Shown here piece after piece: positions 51,668-63,978 of a stretch of 64,000 bases of DNA (position 1 is the first letter of the stretch; every line of letters starts with the position of its first letter). The notes under the pieces are model-generated. The model did no database searches and had not been told where the DNA came from. It saw only the letters and a program-made list of their open reading frames with translations. The translations under genes and the position numbers were made by a program. Source of the DNA: Rhynochetos jubatus (Eukaryota; Chordata; Aves; Eurypygiformes; Rhynochetidae); assembly GCA_027574665.1 (NCBI GenBank), contig CM050652.1:38025631-38089630 (forward strand), given 5' to 3'.

Positions 51668-53641
51668 CCAACTGATTTTTAAGAGTAGTGAAGTATTTCT
51701 CAGTCCTAGGATGAAGTGTCCTTAGCTATGCTGTGGCTAGGCTTACATCCACACCCTCACACGGAGGTCTCACACAAGAAAGTGAAACGTGCCTTGTAGA
51801 TCAGCCGAGAGAAGTTGTGAAATCCTGTACAATCTCTGTGTAGCTTGTGAGTGCGGTGGTGTTGCAGAGCCTTGCAGCTGAAGCGAACTTGAGCAGGACT
51901 TCCTTGTGGCGGTACACAGTGCCTTCCTGAGACAAGAACATGCCCTGCATGTCAGTGTCGCACAGCGTTCAAGTGCTAGAGCATCCCAACAGACTAGATT
52001 TTAAAATGTTTTCATTTGGAGGGGGGATACTTTCCTGTTCAAAAACACTCAAACGCTGAAAGATAGCTAAATGATGTATTTGGACACAAAAGGCTGGTGC
52101 ATTCTGTATTTGGCCAAGTGAGTGAATATGGGGTCTTAAAAGCAATGTGTAAGGTTATCCAGCACAGTATTACTGCCTGTTCTGTCTGTAACAGTGTAAG
52201 TTGCTCTTAAAAGTGAAACTGAATCTGTGTGGTTTTGTAGCTTTTTCTTCTTCCAAAATAGTGCATTTGAAAGCAATTTTAAACAAGGCCGAGATTAAAG
52301 TGCACTTCATGTGCGTGCAATTTATTGTGCACTTCTCTGAATATGGAGTGTAAGAAGAGCTATAGAAAATTTCTGCAAAATGGTTAGTCTTGAAGTCTTG
52401 GATAAACCTCAAATTACAGGATTGTTTTCAGAATTCCTAACTTTGAAAACTGTATTGTGTTTTAAGGTAAGTTATCAGCTCAAGATTTCTCTAGAAAATG
52501 GCACTGGAGTTAAACGCTTAGAAAGTCTTTTTGCTCTCTCGATGGTTGTTATTGTTGGTTTTCTTTTCTGAAAAGAAGCTTCATTTGAGGAGTGATGTTG
52601 TATTTTGGGGGAAAAAATCTTGGCCTGTAAATCCATAGGAAGATTACTGGTATTTATGAAAATGGATTGGAAAGCAGGGGTTAGCTGTAACTTCATAGTT
52701 AAGGAATGACTACCACTGCTACATTCAAAAAAATGCTTGTGTTGTAAATGAAGGTAATTTAGTTGTTACAGTATAGTTGTAATGAAGAAAAGGGTGAAGC
52801 AATTAAAGGAGAAAGTGTTTATTAAAAGAGGAGTGAATGGTCTTAGGAGAGGTGAAGGTTTGGGGTTTTAGGTGATGTGTGCACCTACATTAAAACTATT
52901 GTGAAAATAGTAAGGATGTCTGTTCAAGTAATGTATGACTCATTTTCTCCTCTTCTTTGTATTTCACAAGTGAGGCAGTTAATACCCACACTCAGGTCTA
53001 AATCTTTGGGTGTCAATTTAAGATCCAGATTTATCCCACATATTTTCTTCCATTTAATGCTTGAGGTGAAATTTTTTTTTCTTCTGACTTCAGCTGGCTA
53101 AAAGGTAGGTATCTAAACATCTGGAAGTCCAGGGAAAGAAATGGAGGAACTTCTTGGGTGTCCTTGAAAACATGTGCATATACCAGAAACGAGCGCTTGC
53201 TCTCTGAATGAATAAGCGTAACTGAACCCCGTGTTACTGTAATGTGTATAACAGATCACAGTCAAAGCGCTGCTGTACCCTTTTAATCCTTTTCAGACTA
53301 TAATTGTGGCAATACACATCTAGCAAATCTTTATCTGTGGCATATTTGCTTAACAATGAACAATCAGTAGTTGTTGCTAGGATGGATTTATCATGTATAA
53401 CTGTGACATTGTGAGTTGCTGAAGTAAAACTTTCCCCCTTTATACCTCAACTTCCAGGTAGATGGATTTTTTCTTACTACGTGAGTCTTGTTCTCTGCCT
53501 GTAAGCCAGGATCTTGGTAAAATCTGCCTATATAGATAAACAGTAGTGATGCTAGACTTGTGCTGAAGCATAAGCACTAAGTAAGTCTTGTATCACTATA
53601 GCAATTACAGTATAATATATTAATGATTCTGAAACCTTTGA

Positions 53642-53666
53642 ATAACAACAAAAAAAAAACCCCACC
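53642..53666. repeat. A/C-rich low-complexity tract
   Basis: AACAAC followed by ten A and CCCCACC. It is similar in form to the tracts at 40.9 and 63.4 kb. Confidence 0.75.
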
Positions 53667-55273
53667 AGAAAGCATGCAACAGTGTATAGTCAGTAGAACC
53701 CCAATGGGATTATGCTTTTTTTTAAAGACTGCCTCTATTTGCCTGTGTGAGTAGTGTTTATTGAGATCACAAATGAGAACGTGGTTAGCCTGGTTTTCCT
53801 GTGGGGGATGAGTTCTGGACTTGTACTTTCTTCTCCCTGCTGTCAGGCCAGTGTTTTGGTGCTAGTCCTTCTCAGTAGTGGGCCTGTATTGAATTATGAT
53901 TTGTTTACTGGCTTTTCGGACTTCAGGCACAGGGCCTCTGGGATCTTTCCTCTTAAACCTTCTTTGAGAAGATCAGAGTCTGTAGCTTATAAAATTTATT
54001 TAGATTCTTTTGGCTGAAAAGTGTGATCATTTTTTAATGTATAATTTTATAATGACATGTAGTGTTAGTACATAGTTTTGTAATTTTGCAGACTCTTAAC
54101 GTGTGCTTCCCCCTTCAGATGCATATCTAAATCATAAATAGGTTTAAGTTACAGTTTTGTGCTTATGTTTAGAGAATCATAACAGTATAAATTGAATTAG
54201 GTGTAAAATACTCGGAATAAAAAGTTTGAGCCATGTAATTTTTGCTCAGTAAATGACTCTAATTTTGTGCTTTAGATCTGTTGTGAGGAAAGCCCTTGCT
54301 AACACTATGAAGTTAGCCCAAGGTACTTACCATGCTTGTAAAAACCTCCTTGAAATATGAGGCAGAGTTCTTGTCACCAATTTCTGTGTCCTAAGAAAGT
54401 TCTAAATCAAGATATATTGCCTCTTATGTGGTGTTTTCTTTATTTTTTTTAATTGAAGTTTTGTTTATGTCAAGTCAAATATGTAACGTGCTCAAGAATC
54501 ACTGATTTCTAATAGCCTTAAAAATTTACCTTTAGGATGTGTTTGTTCTTCAAATTGGCTATTAGACCTCACAGCTGTAGACATGTGCTTGATTACTGAT
54601 GGACTTAACTATAAGCATTTGCTGTGAAAACTTTTGTTTAAAGGAAGAGTTCTGGATCAGTAAGACATGTAATGGTAAAAGTCTAACTTTCTGAAAAGAG
54701 ATATGGAAGTGGTTAAGGGAGCCTCTGTTAGGGCAGCAGAAGTGTATTACTGCCATATAGGTCATGTAACTGACACGTGTTAATCATGATGCACTTCAAA
54801 GGAGTAAACTACTGAAACAATGTCTTTCATTTAGGCTTTTATCTTGGGATGTTTGGTCATAATTTAGGAACGCTTTATTCTAAAAGAGAAGTATGAGTGG
54901 GTTAATTGTATTTAATGGAAAACTTTTTTCTTAAAGGATTTTTTACGCTGGAGCCATACTAAATGACATTAAATAGTCACTGTGCCAGTTAGGAAAGACG
55001 ATCTTTCGTACTGTAGGTAAAACTTTAACTTAGATTTCATGTGGTTTTGAGGATTCTTGACAGGCCAATTCTTTTAAAAAGTGAAATTTCTTTTGTGTTA
55101 AGCTCAACCTTGCTGGATTTAATTTCAGTATTAAAACCTATAGTGTCTCAATATGGCAGATAATAGATTTAGTAGTGAAGATGAAGTTTTGTTGTGGTGT
55201 GGTTTTATTTTTCCTTCATCCTGTTCCAGAGAAATCTAGAGATTTCTGGAATTTTTGTGGGTTTTCTTGTTTG

Positions 55274-55296
55274 TTTTTTTTTTTTTTTTTTTTTTT
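55274..55296. repeat. T23 mononucleotide run
   Basis: An uninterrupted run of 23 T followed by AAAT, within a T-rich segment. It could be a slippage-prone homopolymer or the complement of a retroposon poly(A) tail, though I see no minus-strand retroposon body beside it. Confidence 0.9.
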
Positions 55297-55679
55297 AAAT
55301 TCTGTAGTTAAAAGTATGTGTTTACTCTTGATTTGCATACATGAGTTACAATCTCCAAACTAATATGATGCAATCAGGTATATATTACAAAACTGAGCAA
55401 TTGTTATCCCTCAGAACAAATCTATATGTAAAAAACCATAACCTGAGGTTGTGGCTTTGCTACATTTAGCATTCTTGCAGATTTAGTAACAGTTCTCAAG
55501 TGAACTTCTTTCTTACAGAGCCTTGTTACGGGAAAAGTAAAATTCAGGATTGTATATTGAAAAGTGCCTCAAAACATCTCAAATCCATAGTGTCACTTTG
55601 ATTAAACCAAGTTGATAGTTCAAATTTTTATCCTTCTGAGAAACAGCAAATCACACCACCACAGTGTAATACAGTGCAG

Positions 55680-55743
55680 AGAAATGTCGGTGATATCGCT
55701 AGCTATTGCAGAGGACTCTCGTCCTGACCTCAAGATCAGAATG
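55680..55743 (+). CDS. Possible small coding exon, unidentified gene
   Basis: A 64-base segment lies between an AG acceptor (GTGCAG, ending 55679) and a strong donor ATG|GTGAGT (GT at 55744). Spliced to ATGCG of the presumed exon 1, it stays open for 22 codons and would read MREMSVISLAIAEDSRPDLK followed by Ile-Arg-Met, ending in phase 0. The other two frames contain stops. Against it: the acceptor is preceded by CA-rich sequence and not by a pyrimidine tract, the peptide resembles no family I recognise, and frame agreement has about a one-in-three chance of being accidental. A stop-free stretch this short is also unremarkable. The segment could be a chance match or a noncoding exon. It ends 225 bases upstream of the CR1 element. 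Confidence 0.22.
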
Positions 55744-55967
55744 GTGAGTAAAGGAGACACCGGAATTACAAGTGTGATATTCACTTGAACTTATCTTCAG
55801 CTTTTGTCCAGATAGGAGGCTGACAGTAGCATCTTTTATTTGTTTTAGAGCACATGTTTGTTAAGCAAATACTTTAGATTATTTAGATGCTTAAAACTAC
55901 CTATTGGACATTCTAAGGAACGTCTCAACCTTCTAAGTAAATAATGTCCCTGTTAAAAGAGTTAACA

Positions 55968-56658
55968 GGCCAATTGACCCTGCAGTGTATGCTGGCATTC
56001 CGGAAGGCCAACTGTATCCTGGGCTGCCCAGAGAAGCGTGACAAGCCGCAGGTCGAGGGAGGTGATTCTCCCCCTCTACTCTGCTGTCGTGAGACCCCAC
56101 CTGCAGTACCGTGTCCAACTCTGGGGCTCCCAGCATAGGAAGGATATTGACTGGTTGGAGTGAATCCAGAGGAGGCCACAAAGATGATCAGAGGGCTGGA
56201 GCACCTCTCCTACAAGGAAAGGCTGAGAATTGGGCTTGTTCAGCCTGGAGAGGAGAAGGCTTCGGAGAGACTTTATGTGGAGCTTATAGCAGCCTTCCAG
56301 TACCTGAAGGGGCCTAGAAGGAAGCTGTGGGGGGGGACTTTTTACAAGGGCCTGTAGTGACAAGACAAGGAGTAATGCGTTTAAATTGAAAGAAGGTAAA
56401 TTTAGATTAGACATCAGGAAGAAATTATTCACTGTTACGATGGTGAGGCACTGGCACAGGTTGCCCAGAGAAGCTGTGGGTGCCCCATCCCTGGCGCCCA
56501 GAGAAGCTGTGGGTGCCCCATCCCTGGCTGTCTTCAAGGCCAGGCTGGATGAGGCTTTGAGCAACCTGGTCTGGTGGAGGGTGTCCCTGCCCATGACAGG
56601 GGGGTTGGAACTAGAAGATCTTTAAGGTCCCTTCCAACCCAAACCATCCTATGATTCC
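55968..56658 (+). mobile_element. CR1 LINE, 5'-truncated 3' end
   Basis: About 690 bases match the 3' part of a bird CR1 non-LTR retrotransposon in sense orientation. Recognisable phrases in order are CAATTGACCCTGCAGTGT, GGTCGAGGGAGGTGATTCT, GTGAGACCCCACCTG, AGATGATCAGAGGGCTGGAG, CAGGTTGCCCAGAGAAGC, GGCTGGATGAGG, and the CR1 terminal phrase GGTCCCTTCCAACCCAAACC, then CTATGATTC at the 3' terminus. The 5' part covers the end of the reverse-transcriptase ORF, but indels and stops break it, so it is not a functional gene; the short ORFs on both strands here are fragments. 5' truncation is the normal form of CR1 insertions. No target-site duplication was evident, as usual for CR1. It differs from the consensus by small insertions and a 33-bp tandem duplication. 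Confidence 0.95.
56463..56528 (+). repeat. Perfect 33-bp tandem duplication inside the CR1
   Basis: A 33-base unit beginning GCCCAGAGAAGCTGTGGGTG occurs twice without any mismatch, at 56463-56495 and 56496-56528. CR1 elements normally carry this segment once, so the duplication arose in this copy or in its immediate source. The absence of differences between the copies suggests it is much younger than the element's general divergence. Confidence 0.95.
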
Positions 56659-59600
56659 TTAGGCATTAAGTCTAGCTTTCGTCAATTAGCTCAAAGGACC
56701 TTCCATTAGTAAATGGAAGTAAATGTCCAGGTCCATGGATTCCCTTGCTGTGGCTGAGTTAGGAGAGGGACAGCTGATTCTGTCTCCTGTCTTGGAGATC
56801 AGTGTCCTGGAAGGTACTATTATTTGACAAGCAAGTACCATACAAGACTGTAGGAGGGTGTCCCCTTGTTTACTGACTTTCACCTCACAAACCCTTAAAC
56901 TGTTCTTTGTTTATATGATATCTCTGATTCCTTGCAGTTGGTCTTGCAGCTTGCTGTTCCAAGCTCATAGAAGAGTAAGCTCTGTCTTAGAATTATTTTT
57001 CCTTCTCTGCCTTTCTTGAAAATGCCAGTGTTACCATTCATAGCCTGAAAAAGGTGTTTTGTATAGGAAACTAAAAGCATTAGATGGAGACATTCTAGAA
57101 GAAGTATGGGAATGTAAAAAGCAATTAAGGTCTTGGACAATGTGGGCTGTTCAGAACAGTGTCATGTTTTTCTCACTTGGAAGTGAGACAGAAACCATTT
57201 ATGCAAGGTGCTGGTTTCCTGTAGAAAGAGGTTAGGCAAGAACAATCTAAACTATTCTACTTCACTTCTGTCGTGTCAGACTTCTGAGGGAAATGTTGAC
57301 TGCAAAGCAGTAGCTTTGATACGGTCGCGTCAGAGCAGACTATTTATGATCATCACCGCCACAAAGCCCTTTGCTATTATTTTTTTCCTTCTTTCATGAA
57401 AGCTTCTGGCAAACAAGGGTCTTGCAGCACGGGTACCTGTATGTCAGGGAAATGAGCAAATCGCCATCAACCCAGGAGATCCTGCCAGTCTGTAAACTGG
57501 CTACAAAGTTGCTGTGAGAATCAGTGGAGAAGTTAGTTGGCAGAGCCTGCTCTGATAAATCAGGAAGTTGTTTTTTCACTGTTCATTGCTAGACAGGCTT
57601 GCTAGCACTGCCTTGGGCTCTAACAATTATCTCTGATTCCAGCAAGGCAGCTGAATTAGAGAACTGCTACATCAGGGCAAGACAGGAACAAGTTTCTAAA
57701 GAGATATTTCAGGTAGTTTGCTGGGCTCTTCTCCAGCATAAACGTTATCTAGGAAGCTATTGCTGTTCTTGGTCCTTGTCACAAAATTAGATTTTGGAGG
57801 TCACAGATGGAATATTTCATAGATGGAACAAGATCCTGGCTTGCCAACTAATTTAAACATGTCACTGAAGTAAGATGTTGTGTGTCTGTCCATAATGTGA
57901 CTAATAGCATACTTCACAGAGTATCCATTTGAGATTGCCCGAGTCAAGGTGAAGTCGAAGATCCTTTTCTGTATAGGATGCCTTTTTCTGTAACTGTCTG
58001 TAGTGAATATACTTTTGCTCAACATTTCTAGAATAATTTCTGCATTTTAGTTCTGCTTTGATGCCTACTTAAAAGTGAGTATCATGCCAGTAAGCAAATG
58101 GGTAGAAAGGTCCTGTTGTTTTCCATGTTTACCTTTCTACAAAAGTCACTTGATAAGCTACTAACCCAAAATAGAAAAGGTCTGTTGGGACAAATATGCA
58201 AAATGAGTTATGGCAAAAAACCTTATGGGGGAGAAATTTCAAATCCGTCATCTTGCATTGCTTTAGACTCCTCTCAGTCTTCTTAATTCTGTTTTTGCTC
58301 TGTTTTTATCTATATGCCTGTATTACCCAAAGTTAGCTTTTTCATATTTTCCTAACAGTCAAATTACTTCTCAGCTTCTTGAAGTGTGTCTGTTTCCAGT
58401 AGCCAGACCTTCCACCATTCTACTAGCAAGTCATAAGTCTTGCTCTTAGCTGCTGCAGGCTGAATATCCATTATAATAGGCTTATAGAATTTATTTCTCT
58501 AGGAATAATGATTTTTATGGTAAGTTCTGTTTGTCTTCTCAAACTTCAGATAGAGGAACAGAAGCTGCATTCCTTGCATTCTATCCATAGTGAGGGAATG
58601 AAGGAAGGAACCCATGCCTCTCAGAGTATAAACCTGGGATTTGCTTTTCTGTGTAGCAGGAAGATATGCTAACAATTCCCTACCACTTGTGTTTCTGTTA
58701 CTGCTTTCAGCTGGTTAAGATCTCTACTAACAAATATTCAGTGCAAAATTTTAGCTTTAGACATTCATTGACAGGTGAAGGAAGGAAAAGTAGAATAACT
58801 CCTATCATATTAATTCTTACTGGCGTTCTTTGATAATAATGTTAGCCCCATTTTTACCTGTCTCTTGCTTTTGGTGTTTAAGTGGTATTGTCTGAGACCT
58901 TTGGAGTGTTTTCCCTTGTCTCAGTTGTTCTTTATGCTCTTGTCGGAAGTGAATGAAAATGGATGTGGGGCCCCAATTCAACTCAAAGCAAACTCTGAGA
59001 GACCTAATATATAGTCTTCTTTTTATCTAAACATAAACTGTTCTAGTGGGCTTTTTTTTTTTCCAATAATCTGTTCTGAGAATGTATTAAACTTTCAAAA
59101 AAAAATTTAGCATATTGATGTTATAACTTAAGATGTATTTGAAAGTCCAGATATGTACAAGAATGGAGATTATACCAGCATTATTTTTTACTTGATTTGT
59201 CATGTAAGGATTTCAAGTACTTTTTTTTTTGGTTACTGTATTATTACAGGAGCTGTTTTTAAGGGGTGAAAGGCCAGCAAATACGTAGCAAGAAAAATTT
59301 GAATATGAGGAAGCCTGGGGAAGATACTAGTGGGAAAACTTATTAAAAATATATAATAGTTTTATATTTAGATCTATGTAAATATCATCCTAGCATTGAC
59401 TTTTGAGCTTTTTTTTTTAATGTTTTATTATTCATACATATCTTTTAATCTTAATTACATATAGTCAGTCAAGATGATCTCTGGGTGCTCATTCCTAGAA
59501 GCTTAATTAATTTTAAATACTGGAGGAGAAGTGTTTAGCATACATAGTAACATTTGTGATACTGAAATATGATGTAAAGCCTTAAGTGTTCTAATGTACC

Positions 59601-62600
59601 TTCCCTTAAAAAATGGTTCTTAATATACTGTAAACCAATCAAAGCAGTGCTCTGTATAGCTCTGTTTATAAGAGTGCCTGTGTAATGACATGTTTTTAAT
59701 TACAAGATCCTTGTGCTTTCAGATATATCTGTGCTTACTTTAAAAAGTGAGCTTTTTTCCTTTAGTTGTCATCTAAACATTACTAGTGCCTCTTAAGAAC
59801 TGATGAGTGGAATTACTGTTCTGGTCCATCAACAAATTTAAGAGTGTGGAGTGGCATGGACAATACTGAAACAATAATTTGACCTAATGAGTTCTTGCAT
59901 TGTCATCTGCAATACATCAAAAGGAATGTTTGCCATTCAGCTCTTCCAGTTTAAAGAGCAGAAGGCTGAATAGTTTTTCTGACTTGACAACTGAGCACGT
60001 TTTGTGGGAGAGAAGACAAATAAGTTTCATGTTGTTCCAAGGTACTTTCTTTATTCCTGAATGGTAAATCCAGAGTTTTCTAATCAAAGGCAACATAATC
60101 TGGACACTGAGCAGCTGGAAGAGATGTGCAGATTGGTTAATTGACAGTGGTACCTTGCCCCTTCCTATAAAGGGGATATAAAATCTGGATGAGCCTTAGA
60201 AAGAGTAGTTGTAGCCATATTTTCACGTCAGATGCAATGAGATTTTTGTAATTTTGCTTGATAATTATAGGTACCTTGCAGAGACTGAAATATTTGAAGA
60301 ATTTTGTTATCTGATTCTTAGTATTGAAACATCAGTAATAAAGTCTAGTGTACCTGGCCAAAGGCAGTTACGTAGGTGAACATTCAGTTACAAAAGGATA
60401 CGCTGTATTATTTAATGTGAGAACCAGCTTTTCTTGAAATTGCTGTATGAGGGATATGTTATTAGTGGGGAATTGTAGATCATGGTGCTTTTCTTATATT
60501 TTCTCCTTGAATCTTTCTTCCTTGCTGTCTCTTTGAAACAAGAGGAGGGAAAAACAAAGGGAAATGGGAAAAGCTCTTCTACATCCCTCTTTCCCTCAAA
60601 AAAAAAAAAAGAGGGGGGTGAGCAACTTGGTTTTCACATTTTAATTTAGAAGAGTGTATGGTATGTAGAGCCATGATGGTATCTGTAGGATTCCCGTTGT
60701 ATAAAAGCACCTGCATTTGGGGAGAGATTGGCCCTGATCTCACACTAAACATAGCTTGTTTTGACACACGAGTTTCTGCTTTGACTTCAGTGAGGCTAGT
60801 TGTGTGTGTAGTGTTTCAAGCTGAGAATTAGGATGTCTGAGAAGGAAATAGAAGAGTGGTTGAAGGGATGCTGCTGATTGTTTTAAGTTGACATTTTGTA
60901 ATACATTTTAGTATCTTACACCATGAGGCCTTCTTATTTATTCAAGTATTTCCCCCCTCTGTAATTTCTGTTGCTGATCTACAGTTCTCTGCAGAAGCTC
61001 TTTCGCTTGTCAGCAAAGGTGTCTTGCTAGTCTGTTCTCCTTCTCCTCACACACCCTCTGCCACCTGTGGGCCCTTCAAGGGCAGGTGGTGGCTGCTGGT
61101 GCTTGAGGTTGAACCCTGCGGTTGGCTTGGGCGTGCGGGAGCAGCATGGCTGGGCGAACCGGGAAGTGCCCGTAGGAGTGAAACCACTGATCCGCAAAGC
61201 ACTCTCAACCCAAATAAGCCAAAATGCTCCCAATATTTTGAGAAACTTTTGCTGATGGTTAGGCACTTGTTTTCAAGCAGAGCTGACAAGTGCATAAACT
61301 GCTGTTTCGTGGGTTTAATAAAATCTGCAAGAAGTACTTATTGGAGTAATGTACTCTTGTCTCTCGAAGGAGTATGTGTGTATTAAGGGTGAAGGCATGT
61401 CTCATCCTTCTAATAGTAATTCCTGCTTAGGAGATAGGTAGCTGTTTATCATCATGAATTGCGCTTCTATTTTGCTCTGTTATTTTTGCTGCATTACTGT
61501 AAAATTGGTATACTGGCAACCTAGAAGTAAGGGTGTTTGGGGGTTATCTAATATCCACTTAAATAGTAGTGGATAAAATGCTCAAAACATTCATGGTATA
61601 TCGATTGGAGAAGAAATATATACCTGTGTCTAGGCTATGTTGTTTGAGTATATTAAACAAAATAGCTCTGAATCAGTGCTTGACTGTGCTAGACCAGCAC
61701 AGGTGTGTTTGTAGCTCCACAGAAACATACCATGTTTGAAGAATTAAGGAGAAGGAAACTTGGAGAAATCATAATCCATTAGATGAAATAGCATGAAATC
61801 CAGTTTCAGTGTAAAAATTGATTTAGCTGCCATGATGTATAGTGGCCAACTCCAAACAAAAAAGCAGGAATAGTGCAGATGTTATCAGATGAGCAATGTC
61901 GACTGGTGCTGATCTCCCAGTGTCCAGAGGCTGCGTTGTCACTGTCAGGACTATCCTAGTTCCATTTCCACAGACACTGAGCCAAATGCTGCTTGTGGTC
62001 TAAAGCTGGGGCTCAGATCCTGCATCCAACAGGTTGAGAAATATTTAATTAACTTGGTAACATCTTTGCTGAAACTTCTTATTGAGTGTAATACTCTTTT
62101 AACTATACTTTAAAAAAAAAAAAGGTACTTTAGCAGGTTGCTGACAGATATGAGGATTGTTTTATCTTTGAGGCATAAGCCACATGTGTGTTCTCACAGA
62201 CATCCTCGTATGCACACAGCTACTGGAACTAGAGACCTCTTCTCCTTTGTAAGTGGTGTTTAGCTGGAGTATTCTTGGTGCCCTCCCATTTGCTGACCCT
62301 ACTTTGCTATTTATGTTTTCTTCTGAGTTGTGCACTTTTTGACTTGGAGTTTCTGGACTTTAAATCTACTCACCATACTTTCCATTGGCATCTGTGGCAG
62401 TGGCTGTATAGTCTCTTCAAGATGCGTGTGGTGTAGGACCAAAAGATGGTGGCCAAGTCCAACAGCTTCTGTTTGCTTCTTAGGCATCCAGCTCACCTGT
62501 TGTTTATTAACCTTAACCTGTCTGGGCATGTGCTCCAGGCTGCAGATTTGTGTGGTAAGTTAGTGGATCCCTGCCTTCCCCACATCATCTGGGAGTGAAA

Positions 62601-63376
62601 TAGCTTCTCTTTACATATACAAGTTGTCTGCCATCTTTGTCCTTCAGAGAGAGCACCACCTCCAGGTGCTAGTGGGGCAGTGGCTGTTTTTGGATTTAAC
62701 TGCAGGCACTGCGATGTCCTGTGTATCGGAAAGAGAAGAGGGAAGGGAAGCATCCCACAACCTCATGCATGTTTGGCAGTAGCTGGCAGTAGTTTGGCTG
62801 GTTTTACCCGCTGGTGTGGCCAAAGCACAACTGTGCTTTGCTGCAGCCTTCTGCTTCCTTGGCTGTTGGAAAGAAAGATCAGAAGTTCTGGGCTCCTAGG
62901 AGGATATTTTTGGTATAGCCTTCACGTCTGGCTGTCTTGACACAATCAGAGAATTGTTAATAGAGTTTAGGGATAGGTGTTCTAAGAAAGCCTAGGATAT
63001 GCAAGAATATACGCGTGTTTTGCCAAAATGCATCTATCTGTTGTAGAGGATCTGCCTTTTAATAAAACTGTGCCATTTGTCCTGAAAACAGATGGCCTTT
63101 CATTTTGTCAGGGTTTCTAGCTGATAGTGATGTCCATTGAGTGTCTCTTCTTTTGTCTCCTCCCCCTCCCCCAGGTATGGTGGCTTTTGCACTGCTTGAA
63201 GACATCAGCTTCTGCTTTTCCTTACTCTCTGTTCAGACTTTCAGGAAAATACTGTCAGAGTTGAAGGCTTCATAAGCATTACCTTCACCACCTATGACCC
63301 ATTTATAGTCCCTCTGTTCGTATCACTAGGTGTCCCTGGCAGGATCATATTGCCCACTTTGTCATACACGGCCCCG

Positions 63377-63396
63377 CCCCCCCCCCCCCCCCCCCC
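63377..63396. repeat. C20 homopolymer run
   Basis: Twenty uninterrupted C are preceded by GGCCCCG and followed by GG. The complementary strand is a G20 run able to form G-quadruplexes, and it would be the template strand if the gene runs rightward. Runs of this length are error-prone in sequencing, so the exact count should be treated with care. Confidence 0.9.
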
Positions 63397-63420
63397 GGCC
63401 TACAGTTTCCTTTCTCTAAA

Positions 63421-63465
63421 TAAACAACAACAAAAAAAAAAAAAAACCAAACCCAAACGCACAAC
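63421..63465. repeat. A15 run with A/C-rich flanks
   Basis: AACAACAAC leads into 15 A and then CCAAACCCAAACGCACAAC. It lies 24 bases beyond the C20 run. It has the same A-then-CCAAACC form as the tract at 40.9 kb. Confidence 0.85.
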
Positions 63466-63978
63466 AAACTTGCTTTCCTGCTCTCGATAGAGTAGCCACA
63501 AGTTTTACCAGTTGTGCTACTGCTGTCCTACAGTTCACCTCTGCTTTCCCTTTCTGGAGTCAGAATGTGGACTTTCACTGTATACTAGAGAAAGTTTCAT
63601 TGCACTGCAGACACAAAGGATTTTACAGCCTGCTTTTCTAATATCAAAAAGGAGGAGAAAGATGGAGTCACTTTAGACTTAAGCATTCATCTTCTCACCT
63701 CCCTTTTCCTTAGGGCTTCAGGGCTGGCTGATCTCCTGGCCAGTTGGAAAACCATCAGTGTATCTCTTGATTTCAAGGTACTGGAATAGAAATACTCAAG
63801 TGAGCGTCACAGAGGAAGTGGCTGTATTTGTTAGTGGAGCAGATCTGTTAACAGTGAAATATCTGGTTGATTGGCTTCTATATGGCACTAAGGTATGGTG
63901 ATGTCTCCTTTTTCTTTGCAGTAATGAAGTGGGGGGTATCTTCATTAAGAGACTCAAGAAACTATATTGTTGACTTAA

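Larger units (their letters stand above)
38840..55679 (+). other. Presumed long intron of the + strand gene
   Basis: From the end of the CpG island onward the + strand looks persistently T-rich over A and G-rich over C, with many TTTT and TGTG stretches. This is the bias expected on the coding strand of transcribed vertebrate introns. Apart from a 16-base micro-exon-like stretch at 40751-40766, I find no convincing exon with both splice sites and a recognisable protein. The interval holds A/C-rich and TA simple repeats (40.9 and 41.7 kb), a MIR-like relic (43.4 kb), an 11-bp inverted repeat (46.2 kb), a 27-base-period duplication (49.2 kb), a strong palindrome (51.6 kb) and a T23 run (55.3 kb). 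Short ORFs here are AT-rich and look random. Confidence 0.55.

Noticed and set aside
55925..56625. ORFs of up to 172 codons on both strands within the CR1
   Set aside because: They are fragments and antisense readings of a decayed retrotransposon, not independent genes.
61061..61089. CAGGTG/CACCTG inverted pair forming an imperfect hairpin
   Set aside because: The stem is interrupted by a bulge and lies in GC-richer sequence where such pairing is common. A paired E-box reading is possible but unsupported.
62511..62552. Possible small exon ending at a GTAAGT donor
   Set aside because: Only a few bases separate the nearest good acceptor (CTGCAG) from the donor, so a real exon is unlikely.
63171..63273. 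Possible exon after a strong pyrimidine tract and CCCCCAG
   Set aside because: The first bases after AG are GTATGG, the longest open frame closes within about 35 codons, and no good donor is visible.
63709..63777. Possible exon ending AAG before GTACTG
   Set aside because: The acceptor and donor are moderate and one frame is open, but the peptide is unrecognised and nothing links its frame to the rest.
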